In this document: positions 17,193-25,467 of the stretch, piece after piece
Position numbering within the stretch: position 1 is the first letter of the stretch
How the letters are laid out: each line of letters opens with the position of its first letter
Source of the DNA: Candidatus Omnitrophica bacterium ADurb.Bin314
GTDB taxonomy: Bacteria > Omnitrophota > Omnitrophia > Omnitrophales > Aquincolibacteriaceae
DNA length: 32,344 nucleotides
Direction: 5' to 3'
Assembly: GCA_002068945.1 (NCBI GenBank)
Contig: MWBI01000168.1
Span: 1-32,344 of the forward strand
The notes under the pieces: generated by a model
Seen by the model: the letters and a program-made list of their open reading frames with translations, nothing else
Databases searched by the model: none
Told to the model about the DNA's origin: nothing
Program-made: the position numbers and the translations under genes

Positions 17193-17265
17193 GCCTCTAT
17201 CGGAGTGCTTGCGTGTTGCGTGTGGCCATTGCAACTTGTGTCCGGTCAACAGGTTGCGAAAAAGC

Positions 17266-17291
17266 ATCCCGGGTCTCAATATACCCGGGAT
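17266..17291 (+). other. Inverted repeat in the ftsB-hydrolase spacer
   Basis: ATCCCGGGT (17266-17274) pairs with ACCCGGGAT (17283-17291) around an eight-base loop. Only three T follow, so it is a weak terminator candidate for the eno transcript or an operator next to the promoter at 17309. Confidence 0.4.
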
Positions 17292-17308
17292 TTCAGGGTA
17301 CTCTGCCT

Positions 17309-17336
17309 TTGACATCATAAATTGAATCGATATAAT
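17309..17336 (+). promoter_or_regulatory. Consensus sigma70 promoter ahead of the hydrolase-ilv operon
   Basis: Perfect TTGACA (17309-17314) and perfect TATAAT (17331-17336) with a 16-base spacer. This is the best promoter match in the window. It would transcribe the hydrolase-fold gene and, with only 23 bases to the next gene, probably ilvB as well. Confidence 0.75.
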
Positions 17337-17400
17337 AATAACTTCTTTGGTTTCAGGCACTTACATCACCTAAACCTCCGCGAGATCAAAGGCTATTCTT

Positions 17401-18291
17401 ATGTGGCGTATGCAAAAGAGATTTTTTGTCCCGTTTTTTATCGTTTGCTGTGTTTTGAATCCGGTACCCGCATTTTCGCGGGAACTGGTGGAATTTTCCA
17501 CCCCGGACCAAGCGAATGCTCCCGGGCAGGGGCAGGCCGTGTCCGCGAATGTGTCTGCAGGCGAGGCCAGCGATCCGTTTCCTTCGGGGCTTCTTGCGAT
17601 TGCGGACTACAAATACCCGGTTTATCTCTACGCGCCGAAAGGATACCGGGCGGACCGTTCTTACGCGATGATAATGGTTGCGCCGTCCGAAGGCGCGAAA
17701 GCAGAGGAGGGGATCGAATACTTCAGGGGGCTTGCGGACCGCGAGATGTTTTTTGTGCTTTCGACCGAGGGGCTGTGGACGGAGGACGATGACGTGCCGA
17801 CGAACCTCGATGTCTGGCTGCTGCAGATCAAGAAGGATGTTCTCGCCCGGTTCCCTGTCGACCAAAAGAGAGTCTTCCTCGTCGGGCGGGATTCAGGCGC
17901 CCAATATGCCGCTTATCTGGCCATGCGGTACCCGGCCGAATTTTCGGGGGCCGCTCTGATCGGACAGGCGTGGTCCAGTTCATTCGCGATACTGATGCGT
18001 CCGAGCCCGAATCCGGAAAAACAGGTTCCGTTTATCGCGGCGTTCCGGGCCGACCAGGCCGAGGTGAAGGCGAAGAACCAGGAATGGCTCGACAAGCTTC
18101 AGATGAAAGGGTATCCGCTCAAGGTCGTGGATGTCCCCGACGCGGCGGGTTTCAATACGTCCGAATTCAAGAAAGAGACGTACGCGTGGCTTGAAACCAC
18201 CAGCCAGCGTTTCGGGGCTGTTGTCGAAAAGGGCAAAAAAGGTTTCAAGTCGAAGCTCAAAAAAGGCATAAAGGATTTCTTCACGGTTTAA
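17401..18291 (+). CDS. Secreted alpha/beta-hydrolase-fold protein, probably catalytically inactive
   Basis: This 296-residue protein has a signal peptide (about 1-26). Its domain resembles the PHB-depolymerase/feruloyl-esterase-like alpha/beta hydrolases: YKYPVYLYAPKGYRADRSYA, then a nucleophile elbow VFLVGRDSGAQYAAYLAMRY. At the position where the family has Ser (G-x-S-x-G) there is D164 (G162-R-D-S-G166). The protein contains no histidine at all, so the classical Ser-His-Asp triad cannot exist. It ends in a lysine-rich amphipathic tail (KKGFKSKLKKGIKDFFTV). It may be a binding or scaffold protein. The start at 17401 is tentative; an in-frame ATG lies at 17410. The gene is expressed from a consensus promoter directly upstream of ilvB. 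Confidence 0.7.
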   Translation: MWRMQKRFFVPFFIVCCVLNPVPAFSRELVEFSTPDQANAPGQGQAVSANVSAGEASDPFPSGLLAIADYKYPVYLYAPKGYRADRSYAMIMVAPSEGAKAEEGIEYFRGLADREMFFVLSTEGLWTEDDDVPTNLDVWLLQIKKDVLARFPVDQKRVFLVGRDSGAQYAAYLAMRYPAEFSGAALIGQAWSSSFAILMRPSPNPEKQVPFIAAFRADQAEVKAKNQEWLDKLQMKGYPLKVVDVPDAAGFNTSEFKKETYAWLETTSQRFGAVVEKGKKGFKSKLKKGIKDFFTV

Positions 18292-18314
18292 CCATCCCGG
18301 AAAAACAGGCGATT

Positions 18315-20000
18315 ATGGAACTCACTGGCGCGCAGATACTCGTTAAAAGCCTTGAAATGGAAGGCGTGAAACACATCTTCGGTCTTCCCGGCGGAGTGAT
18401 TCTCCCGACCTACGACGTTCTCTACGACTCGAAGATCAAACTGATCCTCACGAAGCACGAGCAGGGCGCCGCGCACATGGCGGACGGTTACGCCCGCGCG
18501 AGCGGTCGCCCCGGCGTCTGTGTCGTGACGTCCGGTCCCGCGGCAACGAACACGGTCACGGGCCTCGCGACCGCGTACATGGACTGCGTGCCGATGGTCT
18601 GCATTACCGGGCAGGTTGTGTCCAACGCGATCGGGAGCGATGCCTTCCAGGAGGTCGACATTGTTGGCATCACGCGTCCGATCACGAAGCATAATTTTTT
18701 GATCAAGGACGTCAAGGATATCGCACGGACGGTGCGGGAGGCATTCTATATCGCGACAACCGGGCGCCCCGGCCCCGTGCTGATCGATTTTCCCGTGGAC
18801 GTGAGCCGCGCGCGCGCGGAATTCAAATGGCCGGAAAAGGTCTTCATCCGCGCCTATCGTCCCGATCTGACGGATCCGGACGCGCCGAAACAACTCCGCA
18901 AGGCGGCGGAACTGATCCGCCACAGCAAGCGGCCGGTTCTGTACGTCGGCGGCGGCGCGATCATTTCGGGGGCTTCGAAAGAGGTCCGCGCGTTCGTCGA
19001 AAAGACCGGAATTCCGATCACGACGACGATCCTCGGGCTCGGTATCTTTCCGGAGACGCACCCGCTCTCGCTCCGGATGCTTGGCATGCACGGGACGCAC
19101 TACGCGAACTACGCGGTGCAGAACGCGGATGTCCTGGTCGGTGTGGGCGCGCGTTTTGACGACCGCGTGACGGGGAATGTCTCGAAGTTCGCCCCGAACG
19201 CAAAGATCATTCATATCGACATTGATCCGTCGTCGATCTCGAAGACCGTGCGCGCGCACGTGCCGGTCGTGAGCGACGTGAAGACGGCGATGATGCGACT
19301 GCTGAAGCTTGTGGGCGATAAACGCGCAAGGATAAAACCGTGGCTCGATCAGGTCGCGGAGTGGAAGCGGAAGTATCCGATGAAATACAACCGTGATAGT
19401 TCGAAGGTGTTGCAGGAATACGTGATTGAACAGCTCGGCGAGCAGACGCGCCACGAGGCGATCGTGGTCACGGGGGTCGGTCAGCATCAGATGTGGACGG
19501 CCCAGTGGTACAAGTTCAAGCGGCCCCGCACGATGCTCACCTCCGGCGGCCTTGGCACGATGGGGTACGGGTTCCCTGCCTCGATCGGCGCGCAGATCGC
19601 GTGCCCCGGGGCGAACGTGGTTTGCATCGAAGGGGACGGTTCGTTCCAGATGACGATGACGGAGCTCGCGACCGCGGCCTACAACAAGGTCCCCGTGAAG
19701 GTGTTCGTGATGGACAACGGTTATTACGGGATGGTTCGGCAGTGGCAGGAACTTTTTTACAAACGCCGCTATTCGGGGTCCGTGATCGGTCCGACGAATC
19801 CCGATTTCGTGAAGCTCGTGAAGGCGTACGGGATCCTTGCCCTGGAGGTGAGGAAGAAAAAAGACGTGATCCCCGTGATCCAAAAGGCCCTCAAACACAA
19901 GGGGCCCGCTGTGGTGCATTGCAAGGTGGTGCCGGAATCGAACGTTTATCCGATGGTGCCGGCCGGCAACGCGCTCGACCAGATCATGGATATGGCCTGA
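18315..20000 (+). CDS. ilvB: Acetolactate synthase, large (catalytic) subunit
   Basis: This 561-residue thiamine-diphosphate enzyme condenses pyruvate with pyruvate or 2-oxobutanoate, the first common step to valine, leucine and isoleucine. The catalytic glutamate is E49 in LTKHEQGAAHMADGYARASG. The TPP/magnesium motif is GDGSFQMTMTELATAAYNKV followed by MDNGYYGMVRQWQELFY. The central FAD-binding domain region (VGVGARFDDRVTGN) is also present, marking it as anabolic AHAS rather than a catabolic form. No leader peptide or leucine attenuator is apparent in the short spacer to the preceding gene. Confidence 0.96.
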   Translation: MELTGAQILVKSLEMEGVKHIFGLPGGVILPTYDVLYDSKIKLILTKHEQGAAHMADGYARASGRPGVCVVTSGPAATNTVTGLATAYMDCVPMVCITGQVVSNAIGSDAFQEVDIVGITRPITKHNFLIKDVKDIARTVREAFYIATTGRPGPVLIDFPVDVSRARAEFKWPEKVFIRAYRPDLTDPDAPKQLRKAAELIRHSKRPVLYVGGGAIISGASKEVRAFVEKTGIPITTTILGLGIFPETHPLSLRMLGMHGTHYANYAVQNADVLVGVGARFDDRVTGNVSKFAPNAKIIHIDIDPSSISKTVRAHVPVVSDVKTAMMRLLKLVGDKRARIKPWLDQVAEWKRKYPMKYNRDSSKVLQEYVIEQLGEQTRHEAIVVTGVGQHQMWTAQWYKFKRPRTMLTSGGLGTMGYGFPASIGAQIACPGANVVCIEGDGSFQMTMTELATAAYNKVPVKVFVMDNGYYGMVRQWQELFYKRRYSGSVIGPTNPDFVKLVKAYGILALEVRKKKDVIPVIQKALKHKGPAVVHCKVVPESNVYPMVPAGNALDQIMDMA

Positions 20001-20014
20001 ATGCAGTTGTGGGC

Positions 20015-20035
20015 GGTAAGTTATAAGTGGTAAGT
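20015..20035 (+). repeat. Tandem heptamer repeat, three units
   Basis: GGTAAGT, TATAAGT and GGTAAGT in exact seven-base phase, in the spacer between ilvB and ilvN. Confidence 0.5.
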
Positions 20036-20084
20036 AAAAACTTGCCGTTGCCGCTTGTCCCCTATCACTGAAAGGATAACGAAC

Positions 20085-20627
20085 ATGAAACACACTATTT
20101 CGGTTCTCGTGGAAAACCATTTCGGCGTGCTCGCGCGCGTCGCGGGGCTTTTTTCCGCGCGCGGCTTCAACATCGACAGCCTCGCGGTCGGGGAGACCCA
20201 CGATCCCGAGGTTTCGCGGATGACCGTGATTGCGCAGGGAGACGCCCGCGTGATCGACCAGATCATGAAACAGCTCAGCAAGCTTGTTGATGTGATTTGC
20301 GTCGAGGATGTCACCGACAAGGATGTGATCGAACGCGAGCTCGTGTTGATCAAGCTCAGCGCCAACGCGACGAACCGGAACGACATCATGCACGTCGTGA
20401 ACACGTTCCGCGGGAAGATCGTGGACGTGAGCCCCGAGACCATGACGATTGAGGTGACGGGCAGCGAAGGCAAGATCGACGCGATGCTCGAGCTTCTGAA
20501 ACCGTTCGATCTTCGCGAAGTGGTGCGGACGGGACAGATCGCGATGGCGCGGCGTCATGAGCTCAAGGCGCCGTCCAAGAAAGCCGCGGGCAAATCCCGG
20601 TCGAAAAAAGCTTCCGGGAAAAAGTAA
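20085..20627 (+). CDS. ilvN: Acetolactate synthase, small (regulatory) subunit
   Basis: The 180-residue product begins [20 protein letters not shown], the ACT domain (about 1-78) that binds valine and mediates feedback inhibition of the large subunit. The C-terminal half ([20 protein letters not shown], then [20 protein letters not shown]) is the second family domain. About 20 lysine/serine/alanine residues at the end ([20 protein letters not shown]) are an extra basic tail. The ATG at 20085 has AAAGGA upstream; a TTG further upstream is unlikely to be used. Confidence 0.95.
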   Translation: MKHTISVLVENHFGVLARVAGLFSARGFNIDSLAVGETHDPEVSRMTVIAQGDARVIDQIMKQLSKLVDVICVEDVTDKDVIERELVLIKLSANATNRNDIMHVVNTFRGKIVDVSPETMTIEVTGSEGKIDAMLELLKPFDLREVVRTGQIAMARRHELKAPSKKAAGKSRSKKASGKK

Positions 20628-20661
20628 CGCTTTTTATTCACAACCAGAAAGGAAAACAGAC

Positions 20662-21660
20662 ATGGCAGTCAAGATTTATTACGACAAGGATGCGGACCTC
20701 AATCTTCTCAAAGGCAAGAAAGTCGCCATCATTGGCTACGGCATCCAGGGCCGCGGACAGGGGCTGAACCTCAGGGACTCGGGCGTCGATGTTCTCGTCT
20801 CGGAGCTCCAGGGGACGCCCAACTATGACATGGCGATCAAGGACGGTTTCAAGCCGGTCTCCGCGGCCGACGCGGCGAAGCAGGCCGATATCATCCAGAT
20901 CCTGACCCAGGACCACCTTCAGGCCGAGATCTATGAGAAACACATTGCCCCGAATCTGAAGGCCGGCAAGGCGCTTTGTTTCTCGCACGGGTTCAACATC
21001 CATTTCAAGTACATCAAGCCCGCGTCGAATATCGACGTGTTTATGGTCGCCCCGAAGGGCCCGGGTTCGCTCGTGCGCTCCCAGTTCGTCGAAGGCGGCG
21101 GCGTGCCGTGTCTCGTGGCGGTCCAGCAGAACCCGAGCGGTAAAGCGCTCAAGATCGGACTTGCGTACGCGAAGGCGATCGGCGGGACGCGCGCCGGCGT
21201 GATTGAAACAACATTCAAGGAAGAGACCGAAACGGACCTCTTCGGAGAACAGGCGGTTCTCTGCGGCGGCCTGAGCGAGCTCATCACGGCGGGGTTCGAC
21301 ACGCTCGTGGAAGCCGGCTATCAGCCCGAGATGGCGTATTTCGAATGTCTCCACGAAGTGAAGCTGATCGTGGACGCGATGTTTGTGTCCGGGATCAGCG
21401 GTATGTACAAACGCGTTTCCGACACGGCCGAGTACGGCGGTTACAGCCGCGGCCCCCGCGTGATCACGAAATCCACGCGCAAGGAGATGAAGAAGATCCT
21501 CAAGGAGGTCGTGAACGGAAAGTTCGCGAAGGAATGGATCGGCGAGAACCGGAAGGGCCGTCCGAACTTCAAGAAAATGCGTGCGACCTGCGAAAAGCAC
21601 AAGATCGAAAATGTCGGAGAACGCCTCCGCAAAATGATGGATTTCATCAACAAGAAGTAA
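20662..21660 (+). CDS. ilvC: Ketol-acid reductoisomerase (class I)
   Basis: This 332-residue enzyme rearranges and reduces acetolactate or acetohydroxybutyrate. The Rossmann motif is [17 protein letters not shown] (25-41). The beta2-alphaB loop that sets coenzyme choice reads [11 protein letters not shown], without the Arg/Ser pair that normally binds the NADPH phosphate and with an acidic residue instead. The catalytic FSHGFNIHF (H109) and the magnesium-binding [20 protein letters not shown] are conserved. [11 protein letters not shown] replaces the usual IPDExQxxVY. AGAAAGGAAAA precedes the ATG. It follows ilvN by 34 bases. Confidence 0.96.
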   Translation: MAVKIYYDKDADLNLLKGKKVAIIGYGIQGRGQGLNLRDSGVDVLVSELQGTPNYDMAIKDGFKPVSAADAAKQADIIQILTQDHLQAEIYEKHIAPNLKAGKALCFSHGFNIHFKYIKPASNIDVFMVAPKGPGSLVRSQFVEGGGVPCLVAVQQNPSGKALKIGLAYAKAIGGTRAGVIETTFKEETETDLFGEQAVLCGGLSELITAGFDTLVEAGYQPEMAYFECLHEVKLIVDAMFVSGISGMYKRVSDTAEYGGYSRGPRVITKSTRKEMKKILKEVVNGKFAKEWIGENRKGRPNFKKMRATCEKHKIENVGERLRKMMDFINKK

Positions 21661-21670
21661 CAGATAACCG

Positions 21671-21694
21671 AGCCGCAAAGCCGCAAGGCCACAA
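21671..21694 (+). repeat. Tandem octamer repeat, three units
   Basis: AGCCGCAA, AGCCGCAA and GGCCACAA in eight-base phase, in the ilvC-leuA spacer. Confidence 0.45.
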
Positions 21695-21763
21695 GAGAGA
21701 CAGGACGAATTTCGTGTGGTCCGCGGCTTGCGGCGTGTATCCGGAACAGTACGGCCTGACGTC

Positions 21764-23329
21764 ATGAAACCAGAACGGAAAATATACATATTCGACACGA
21801 CGCTCCGGGACGGCGAGCAATCGCCGGGCGCGTCCCTCCTGCCCGAAGAGAAGCTCAAGATCGCGAAGCAGCTCGAGTGCCTGAACGTCGATGTGATCGA
21901 GGCGGGGTTCCCCGCCTCCTCGGAAGGTGAGATGAGGGCGGTCGCCATGATCGCGGAGCACGTGAGGAAACCCGTGATCTGCGGTCTTTCCCGCATGATT
22001 CCGCGGGATATCGACGCCTGCCGGAGTGCACTCGAAGGGGCGGCGAAAAAACGGATTCATGTCTTCCTCGCGACATCGCAGATTCACCGGGAATTCAAGC
22101 TCAAGAAGGGCAAACGCGAGATCATCGAGATGGCGGTGAAGAACATCCGCTCCGCCAGGAAGGATTTCCGTCAGGTCGAGTTCTCTCCCGAGGACGCATC
22201 GCGCACGGAACGGGATTTTCTCGTCGATGTCGTCCGCGCCGCGATCGACGCGGGAGCAACCTCGATCAATATCCCCGATACCGTCGGCTACGCGATCCCC
22301 GAGGAGTTCTCGGACCTCATCCGGCTCCTGATCAGGAAGAACCCCGCGCTTGGCAAGCAGATCGTGCTTTCGGTCCACTGCCACAACGATCTCGGTCTTG
22401 CGACCGCGAACTCGATCGCCGCCGTGCTGGCCGGCGCGAACCAGATCGAGTGCACCGTGAACGGGATCGGCGAGCGGGCCGGCAACGCGTCGGTCGAAGA
22501 GATCGCGATGATCCTCAACACGCGCCGGGATTTCATGGGTTGTTACACGGATATCAAGCTGTCCGAGATTACGAAGTCCTCGCGTCTTGTGTCGCATCTG
22601 ACGGGCATGGTCGTCCAGCCGAACAAGGCGATCGTCGGGAGGAACGCCTTCTGGCACGCCTCCGGTATCCATCAGGACGGGATTCTCAAGAAGCGCCAGA
22701 CCTACGAGATCATGAATCCGAAGAAGATCGGTCTCTCGGGAAATCAGCTGATGCTGGGCAAGCTTTCCGGGAAGCACGCGTTCGCGGTGCGCGTGAAAAA
22801 ACTCGGGTTTAATCTGTCCGCGGCGGAGATCGATGCCGCCTTCGTGAAGTTCAAGACGCTCGCGGACAAGAAAAAGTATATTTTTGACGAGGACATCGAA
22901 GCGATCCTGCAGAACCAGATCGCCCAGGTCCCGGAGACGTGGAAGCTCGTTTCCATGAAGGTCGTCTCCGAAACGGGGCAGAAACCATCCGCCACGATCC
23001 GGCTTTCCTATCAGGGACAGGTGAGCGAGGCGAGTTCCACCGGGGACGGTCCCGTCGAAGCGTGTTATAAGGCGATCGAAACGGTCGTCCGCTCCGGCGC
23101 CCAGGTTGCCCACTATGGCCTGCAGTCCGTGACGGGCGGCAAGGACGCGCTCGGCGATGTGGTGGTGAAGCTCGTGGTCGGGACGAAAGAAGTTTCCGGC
23201 CGCGGTACGAGCACCGACGTCATCGAGGCGAGCGTCCGCGCATATCTTTTTGCCCTGAACAAACTGTGTCAGGAACCGAAACGGGGTTCGGCGTCCGCGT
23301 CCCGAAGGAAAATAGACGTCCGTCTTTGA
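21764..23329 (+). CDS. leuA: 2-isopropylmalate synthase
   Basis: This 521-residue enzyme condenses acetyl-CoA with 2-oxoisovalerate, the first committed step to leucine. The TIM-barrel start IFDTTLRDGEQSPGASLLPE, the metal-binding SVHCHNDLGLATAN and GIGERAGNASVEEIAMIL are all present. The C-terminal region (about 390-505, VVSETGQKPSATIRLSYQG, then GKDALGDVVVKL) is the leucine-binding regulatory domain, so feedback inhibition is expected. The position after ilvBNC supports LeuA over citramalate synthase or homocitrate synthase. The ATG at 21764 gives the family N-terminus although the ribosome-binding site is weak. Confidence 0.95.
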   Translation: MKPERKIYIFDTTLRDGEQSPGASLLPEEKLKIAKQLECLNVDVIEAGFPASSEGEMRAVAMIAEHVRKPVICGLSRMIPRDIDACRSALEGAAKKRIHVFLATSQIHREFKLKKGKREIIEMAVKNIRSARKDFRQVEFSPEDASRTERDFLVDVVRAAIDAGATSINIPDTVGYAIPEEFSDLIRLLIRKNPALGKQIVLSVHCHNDLGLATANSIAAVLAGANQIECTVNGIGERAGNASVEEIAMILNTRRDFMGCYTDIKLSEITKSSRLVSHLTGMVVQPNKAIVGRNAFWHASGIHQDGILKKRQTYEIMNPKKIGLSGNQLMLGKLSGKHAFAVRVKKLGFNLSAAEIDAAFVKFKTLADKKKYIFDEDIEAILQNQIAQVPETWKLVSMKVVSETGQKPSATIRLSYQGQVSEASSTGDGPVEACYKAIETVVRSGAQVAHYGLQSVTGGKDALGDVVVKLVVGTKEVSGRGTSTDVIEASVRAYLFALNKLCQEPKRGSASASRRKIDVRL

Positions 23330-23413
23330 GGGATCAGGCCCGCCCGGCATCCGGATCGCTCACGGGATGACCCGCGGCGAGGATGTCAAACGTCCGGAAT
23401 TTTGGAGCGCTCG

Positions 23414-24307
23414 ATGAGATCGGTGAAACGTCATACGGGATTCAGGCTTTTCGGGATCTTCGGTTACCCCCTCGAACACACCCTTTCCCCCCACATGCAT
23501 GAAGCCGGATTTCGCGCCCTCGGGATCGATGCGAACTATATTGTCCTCGAACAGGATGCCGCGGGATTCCGTGAGGCAATGCGCGGTCTCAGACGTTCCC
23601 TCCTTTCCGGTTTCAATGTCACGGTGCCGTATAAAGAGACCGTGCTGAAATACCTTGACGGTATTTCACGCGAGGCCCGGGAGATCGGCGCGGTCAACAC
23701 GGTCTATCAAAAAGGCACGCGCTGGTTCGGCGCGAACACCGATATGGAAGGGTTCCTGCTCTCGTTGGGCAGGGAAGGGAAGTATCGGCCGGAAGGGAAG
23801 CGCGCGGTCATCCTTGGTGCGGGAGGGGCGTCGCGGGCGGTCGTCTACGGTCTTTCCAGGAAAAAAGCCCGTGCGGTCACGGTGGTGGACATGTTCCCCG
23901 AGAAAGCGGAAAAGATCGCCCGCGATCTGGGGCGGGTATTCCGCGGGACCGCTTATGAGGCCCTCCGGTCGGGGGACCTTCGCATCCGCGAACTGATCGG
24001 GAAGGCTGATCTTGTTGTGAATGCCACGCCGCTCGGTCTCAAGAAAACGGACCCGATGGCCGTCCCTTCGGAGTGGATCCCGAAGGCGGACGCCGGCCCG
24101 AAGCTTTTCATGGACCTGATCTATAATCCGGCCGAGACCCGTTTTCTCGCGTTGGCCCGGAAACGCGGTCACCGGACCCTGAACGGTCTCGGGATGCTTT
24201 TTTATCAGGGCGTTCGGGCGTTCGAATGCTGGACCGGGGGAAAGGCTCCGGTGAGTGTGATGCGTAACGCGCTCCTCGAGGCGCTCAGGACAAAAGGCAA
24301 GCCATGA
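23414..24307 (+). CDS. aroE: Shikimate dehydrogenase
   Basis: This 297-residue enzyme reduces 3-dehydroshikimate with NADPH. Substrate-binding residues T23 and S25 (EHTLSPHMH; the first is Ser in E. coli, a common change), the catalytic K74 (FNVTVPYKE) and D110 (NTDMEGF) are visible. So are the nucleotide-binding GAGGAS (135-140) and the C-terminal LNGLGMLFYQGVRAFECWTG. The ATG at 23414 has GGAG six bases upstream; a TTG at 23402 is less likely. The last four bases (ATGA) overlap the prepilin peptidase gene. It opens a five-gene run with three further shikimate-pathway genes. Confidence 0.95.
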   Translation: MRSVKRHTGFRLFGIFGYPLEHTLSPHMHEAGFRALGIDANYIVLEQDAAGFREAMRGLRRSLLSGFNVTVPYKETVLKYLDGISREAREIGAVNTVYQKGTRWFGANTDMEGFLLSLGREGKYRPEGKRAVILGAGGASRAVVYGLSRKKARAVTVVDMFPEKAEKIARDLGRVFRGTAYEALRSGDLRIRELIGKADLVVNATPLGLKKTDPMAVPSEWIPKADAGPKLFMDLIYNPAETRFLALARKRGHRTLNGLGMLFYQGVRAFECWTGGKAPVSVMRNALLEALRTKGKP

Positions 24308-25464
24308 TTGAAATGTTCTACCCCGTTATCATCTTCGTGTTCGGCGCGATCGCGGGGAGTTTTCTGAATGTTTGCATTCACCGGATGCCGCGGGAGCTTT
24401 CGATCGTTTGGCCGGGGTCGTTCTGTCCGAAATGCAAGATCCCGATCCCGTGGTACGAGAATATTCCGCTCCTGAGCTATCTCATTCTCCGCGGCAAGTG
24501 CTTCCGCTGCAGGCGTCCCATTTCGTTCCGGTATTTTTTCGTGGAACTTCTGAACGCCGTGAGCTGGCTCCTGATCTGGCGGAGCTGCGGTCTTTCGGCG
24601 GCGTTCGCGATCGCCGCGGTCTTTGTGTCGATGATGATCGTGGTGACGCTGACGGACCTGGAAACGGGATTCATCCCTCATGGCGTCACGTGGACGGGGA
24701 TGATCTTCGGGGTCTGCGTGAGCGTTGTGAACGCGCGCCTGGTGCCTCAGGGCTTGTGGTATCATAAGTTGCTCGCGAGCGTGCTCGGTCTTGTGACGGG
24801 CGCCGCGACCATTTTTGCCGTTGCGGAACTGGGGAAACTGCTCTTTGGAAAACGGAAAGTCCGTCTGGCCCCGGGGACCGTCATTACTATCAAGGACAAC
24901 CGTTTGCTGATCGACCAGCCTGGGGCCCCTCTCGCGTCGCGCGCCGGCGGAGTTTCCGGTTTTTTTCAGCGCCTGGCGGACACTCTGACGCGCGGGCAAT
25001 ATCTGGATCCGTCCTGCAGCTCGATCGCGTGGGACGATATCTTTAACCGGTCTTCGGACCGGATCGTTTTTCGCGCCGCGACGTTGAGGTTCGCGGGCGG
25101 GAATTTCAAGGACGTAGAGGTCGAGATCTCCGAAAAAAGCTTCCGTGTCGCCGGCAAGGAACACGCGCTTGCGGACGCGGGCGTGATTGAGGGGAGAGCC
25201 GAGGCGATGGTCCTTTCGCGCGAGGCGATGGGGTTCGGCGACCTGTGCCTGATGGCGATGATCGGGACGTTTCTCGGGCCTTGGCTGACGGTCCTTGTTT
25301 TCATGTTTGCGCCTTTTATCGCATTGCCGTACGCGCTTTTTTGCCGGTTCGCGAAAAAACAGGAAACGATCCCGTATGGTCCTTTCCTGGCCGTGATGGC
25401 GGTCATTTTCTATTTCGCGGGGCCGGAGATTCTGGACCTTTTTTCAACACTATACGGAGTCTGA
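24304..25464 (+). CDS. pilD: Prepilin peptidase / N-methyltransferase with a large internal insertion
   Basis: This 386-residue polytopic membrane protease cleaves and methylates type IV pilin-like (or type II secretion) prepilins. It has the N-terminal signature GAIAGSFLNVCIHRMPR. The zinc tetrad C41, C44, C66 and C69 marks the methyltransferase part. The two catalytic aspartates are D118 (TDLETGFIP) and D313 (GFGDLCLMAMIG). Between the two, about residues 183-305 form a soluble, beta-rich insertion (VRLAPGTVITIKDNRLLID, then KDVEVEISEKSFRVAG) that explains the extra length over the usual 250-290 residues. It is embedded, with four-base overlap, between aroE and aroC. Confidence 0.9.
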   Translation: MIEMFYPVIIFVFGAIAGSFLNVCIHRMPRELSIVWPGSFCPKCKIPIPWYENIPLLSYLILRGKCFRCRRPISFRYFFVELLNAVSWLLIWRSCGLSAAFAIAAVFVSMMIVVTLTDLETGFIPHGVTWTGMIFGVCVSVVNARLVPQGLWYHKLLASVLGLVTGAATIFAVAELGKLLFGKRKVRLAPGTVITIKDNRLLIDQPGAPLASRAGGVSGFFQRLADTLTRGQYLDPSCSSIAWDDIFNRSSDRIVFRAATLRFAGGNFKDVEVEISEKSFRVAGKEHALADAGVIEGRAEAMVLSREAMGFGDLCLMAMIGTFLGPWLTVLVFMFAPFIALPYALFCRFAKKQETIPYGPFLAVMAVIFYFAGPEILDLFSTLYGV

Positions 25465-25467
25465 CAC

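Noticed and set aside
18292-18314. Leucine/valine attenuator or T-box ahead of ilvB
   Set aside because: The gap is only 23 bases and holds no leader peptide, T-box motif or terminator hairpin.
18288-20558. Very long open frame on the - strand (756 codons)
   Set aside because: It is antisense to ilvB and ilvN, both unmistakable. Its translation is rich in Arg, His and Asp with no recognisable motif, as expected of the reverse strand of GC-rich genes.
23402-23413. TTG start for aroE
   Set aside because: The GGAG ribosome-binding site overlaps this codon and serves the ATG at 23414.
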